5,017 nucleotides of DNA, taken from NCBI GenBank assembly GCA_043822885.1, contig JBDRBI010000120.1, forward strand, positions 1 to 5,017, given 5' to 3'. The translations under genes and the position numbers were made by a program. The notes beneath the pieces were generated by a model. That model was not told the DNA's origin. It worked only from the letters and a program-made list of their open reading frames with translations, and searched no databases. The stretch comes from Aadella sp043822885. Lineage in GTDB: Bacteria; Omnitrophota; Gorgyraeia; Tantalellales; Tantalellaceae. This document shows, in pieces, positions 3,849 to 5,017 of the stretch (position 1 is the first letter of the stretch; every line of letters begins with the position of its first letter).

Positions 3849-5017
3849 ATGCGTTTAATTACTCTAGGTAAGATCTGTCTTCTGTTTGTCTCGGTAACGG
3901 TCTTTTTAACGCTGAACACGGGAGCGAAGAACGCGGATCTTGCCGGCCAATGGTATCCTTCATCGCCCGAAGAACTGAAAAATGAGATCGATAGATATCT
4001 GGAAAACAGTTATGTGGACTCGTTGGGCGGAGAGGTCATAGGAGTCATAGCCCCTCACGCCGGCACACGATATTCCGGCCCGATTGCCGGTTATTCGTAC
4101 AGAGCCGTACAAAAGAAGGATCCTGACAAGATAATCTTGGTGGGATTTACTCATCACAAGCTTAGAGAGAACAAAATAGCTATTTTTACCGATGAATATT
4201 TTTCAACACCTCTGGGGAATGTGGCGATAGAGAAAGACATTACAAACCGTTTTCTGGAATATGGCGGAAATATAGAAGAAGATCCGGAGGCGTTCACTTC
4301 CGAGAATTCTATTGAGATACAGATCCCGTTCATTCAAGAGGCAGCAAAGAACGCGAAGCTGATAATTCTGGCTATGACCGATCAAAGTTCCGGCAATTAT
4401 AAGTTCTTGGCGGAGGCCATATACAGTATTATGAAAGACGAAAAAGATTTTGTGATAGTCGCTTCTACCGATATGTCGCATTATCTTACGTACGAAGAAG
4501 CTAATAAAAAAGATAGAAAAACTCTGGAGATGATCGAAGCGATGTCCCCTGACGGCCTCTATGAAGGCAGCATGAAAGACCGGCACGGTCTTATGTGCGG
4601 GTACGGAGCTGTATGCGCGGTAATGGAAGCCAGCAAAAGGCTCGGCGCGGATAGAGTACAGGTTTTGAAATACGCGAATTCAGGAGATACCTCCGGAATG
4701 AAAGATAGGGTTGTGGGGTATCTGAGCGCTGTTTTTGTCAAGGCGGGCAAAAGGGAAGAAGGAGGAAATGATATGTTGAATAAAACGCAGAAAGAAGAGT
4801 TGTTGAAGATAGCAAGAGATACTATACGATATAAATTAGAAACAGGGAAAACTTTTGAAGTTGTGACTACAGATAAAGAGCTACAGCAGGATATGGGAGC
4901 CTTTGTTACTCTTCACAACGACGGGAGATTGAGAGGATGTATCGGGATCATGATCGCCCGGGAACCTCTTTATTTAGCGGTAAGAGACATGGCGGTTGCT
5001 TCCGCTACCGAAGACCT
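3849..5017 (+). CDS. MEMO-AMMECR1 fusion (AmmeMemoRadiSam proteins B and A), exported; 3' end cut off
   Basis: The frame stays open for 389 codons to the window edge. Residues 1-26 look like a signal peptide: basic start, hydrophobic core ICLLFVSVTVFLTLN, possible cleavage after T-G-A26. The MEMO domain spans about 30-297, beginning DLAGQWYP. It keeps the residues that line up with the metal-site ligands of human MEMO1: H70 in APHAG, H102 in THHK (32 residues apart as in the human protein), D208/H211 in STDMSH, and C250 in LMCGYG. MEMO proteins resemble extradiol dioxygenases. A roughly 12-residue linker leads to an AMMECR1 domain from about 309, with the hallmark LRGCIG at 361-366; the rest lies outside the window. 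The start at 3849 has AAGGA (3835-3839) upstream, and no other ATG, GTG or TTG occurs before the MEMO domain, so the leader cannot be trimmed away. The expected radical SAM partner is not in the window. Biochemical role is unknown. Confidence 0.9.
   Translation, partial: MRLITLGKICLLFVSVTVFLTLNTGAKNADLAGQWYPSSPEELKNEIDRYLENSYVDSLGGEVIGVIAPHAGTRYSGPIAGYSYRAVQKKDPDKIILVGFTHHKLRENKIAIFTDEYFSTPLGNVAIEKDITNRFLEYGGNIEEDPEAFTSENSIEIQIPFIQEAAKNAKLIILAMTDQSSGNYKFLAEAIYSIMKDEKDFVIVASTDMSHYLTYEEANKKDRKTLEMIEAMSPDGLYEGSMKDRHGLMCGYGAVCAVMEASKRLGADRVQVLKYANSGDTSGMKDRVVGYLSAVFVKAGKREEGGNDMLNKTQKEELLKIARDTIRYKLETGKTFEVVTTDKELQQDMGAFVTLHNDGRLRGCIGIMIAREPLYLAVRDMAVASATED
4755..4775 (+). promoter_or_regulatory. 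Internal ribosome-binding site and start at the domain junction
   Basis: Inside the fusion gene, GAAGAAGGAGG (4755-4765) is a near-perfect SD sequence, followed 7 bases later by an in-frame ATG at 4773 (residue M309). Starting there would give a free AMMECR1 protein without signal peptide or MEMO domain. The site may be a relic of two formerly separate genes that fused, or may still produce a second, cytosolic product. Confidence 0.5.

Noticed and set aside
4203..4586. Open minus frame of 127 codons
   Set aside because: It is antisense to the well-supported MEMO domain, a typical shadow frame.

Overview
The window reads as a piece of chromosome from an uncultured Gram-negative bacterium. The protein genes are moderately AT-rich, lie on the + strand, and are split into two gene sets by a long, repeat-filled, non-coding middle section. 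The energised-membrane module (ExbB/ExbD/TonB-like) implies an outer membrane. The style of the intergenic DNA, crowded with 7-bp tandem repeats and dispersed palindromes, reminds me of Omnitrophota and neighbouring lineages. That assignment is an impression from memory, not something a sequence motif proves.

Layout. 1-307: upstream region with a possible promoter (20-48), an inverted repeat built from 7-bp units, and a second 7-bp array. 308-1322: exbB/tolQ-like and exbD/tolR-like genes that overlap by 11 bp. 1323-1718: 396 bp without a gene, almost entirely direct, inverted and 7-bp tandem repeats, the last array ending exactly at the next start codon. 1719-2707: a TonB-like gene, overlapping by 4 bp (ATGA) a small membrane-anchored zinc-ribbon gene whose 3' end runs into repeats. 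2708-3059: a perfect pair of inverted 22-bp REP-like arms, a 21-bp copy of a tRNA 3' end, a 174-bp structured spacer, and an intact tRNA-Ala(CGC) gene on the minus strand. 3060-3637: the tRNA promoter, more 7-bp arrays, a 191-bp MITE-like palindrome, small hairpins and a REP-type repeat. 3638-5017: a second small zinc-ribbon membrane protein, then a MEMO-AMMECR1 fusion gene that runs off the right edge.

How the genes work together. ExbB and ExbD would form a proton-driven stator in the inner membrane, and the TonB-like protein would carry that energy into the periplasm, probably to an outer-membrane partner not in this window. The small zinc-ribbon protein is translationally coupled to TonB; its role is unknown. 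In the second set, a 65-residue zinc-ribbon/TM protein sits 13 bp ahead of a fused AmmeMemoRadiSam protein B + A. The fusion is unusual in carrying an apparent signal peptide, which would put a family normally thought of as cytosolic outside the cytoplasm. It also has a strong internal ribosome-binding site exactly at the domain junction.

The two most interesting observations are the period-7 organisation of nearly all intergenic DNA, with different repeat units sharing one period, and the apparently exported MEMO-AMMECR1 fusion with a possible second translation start.
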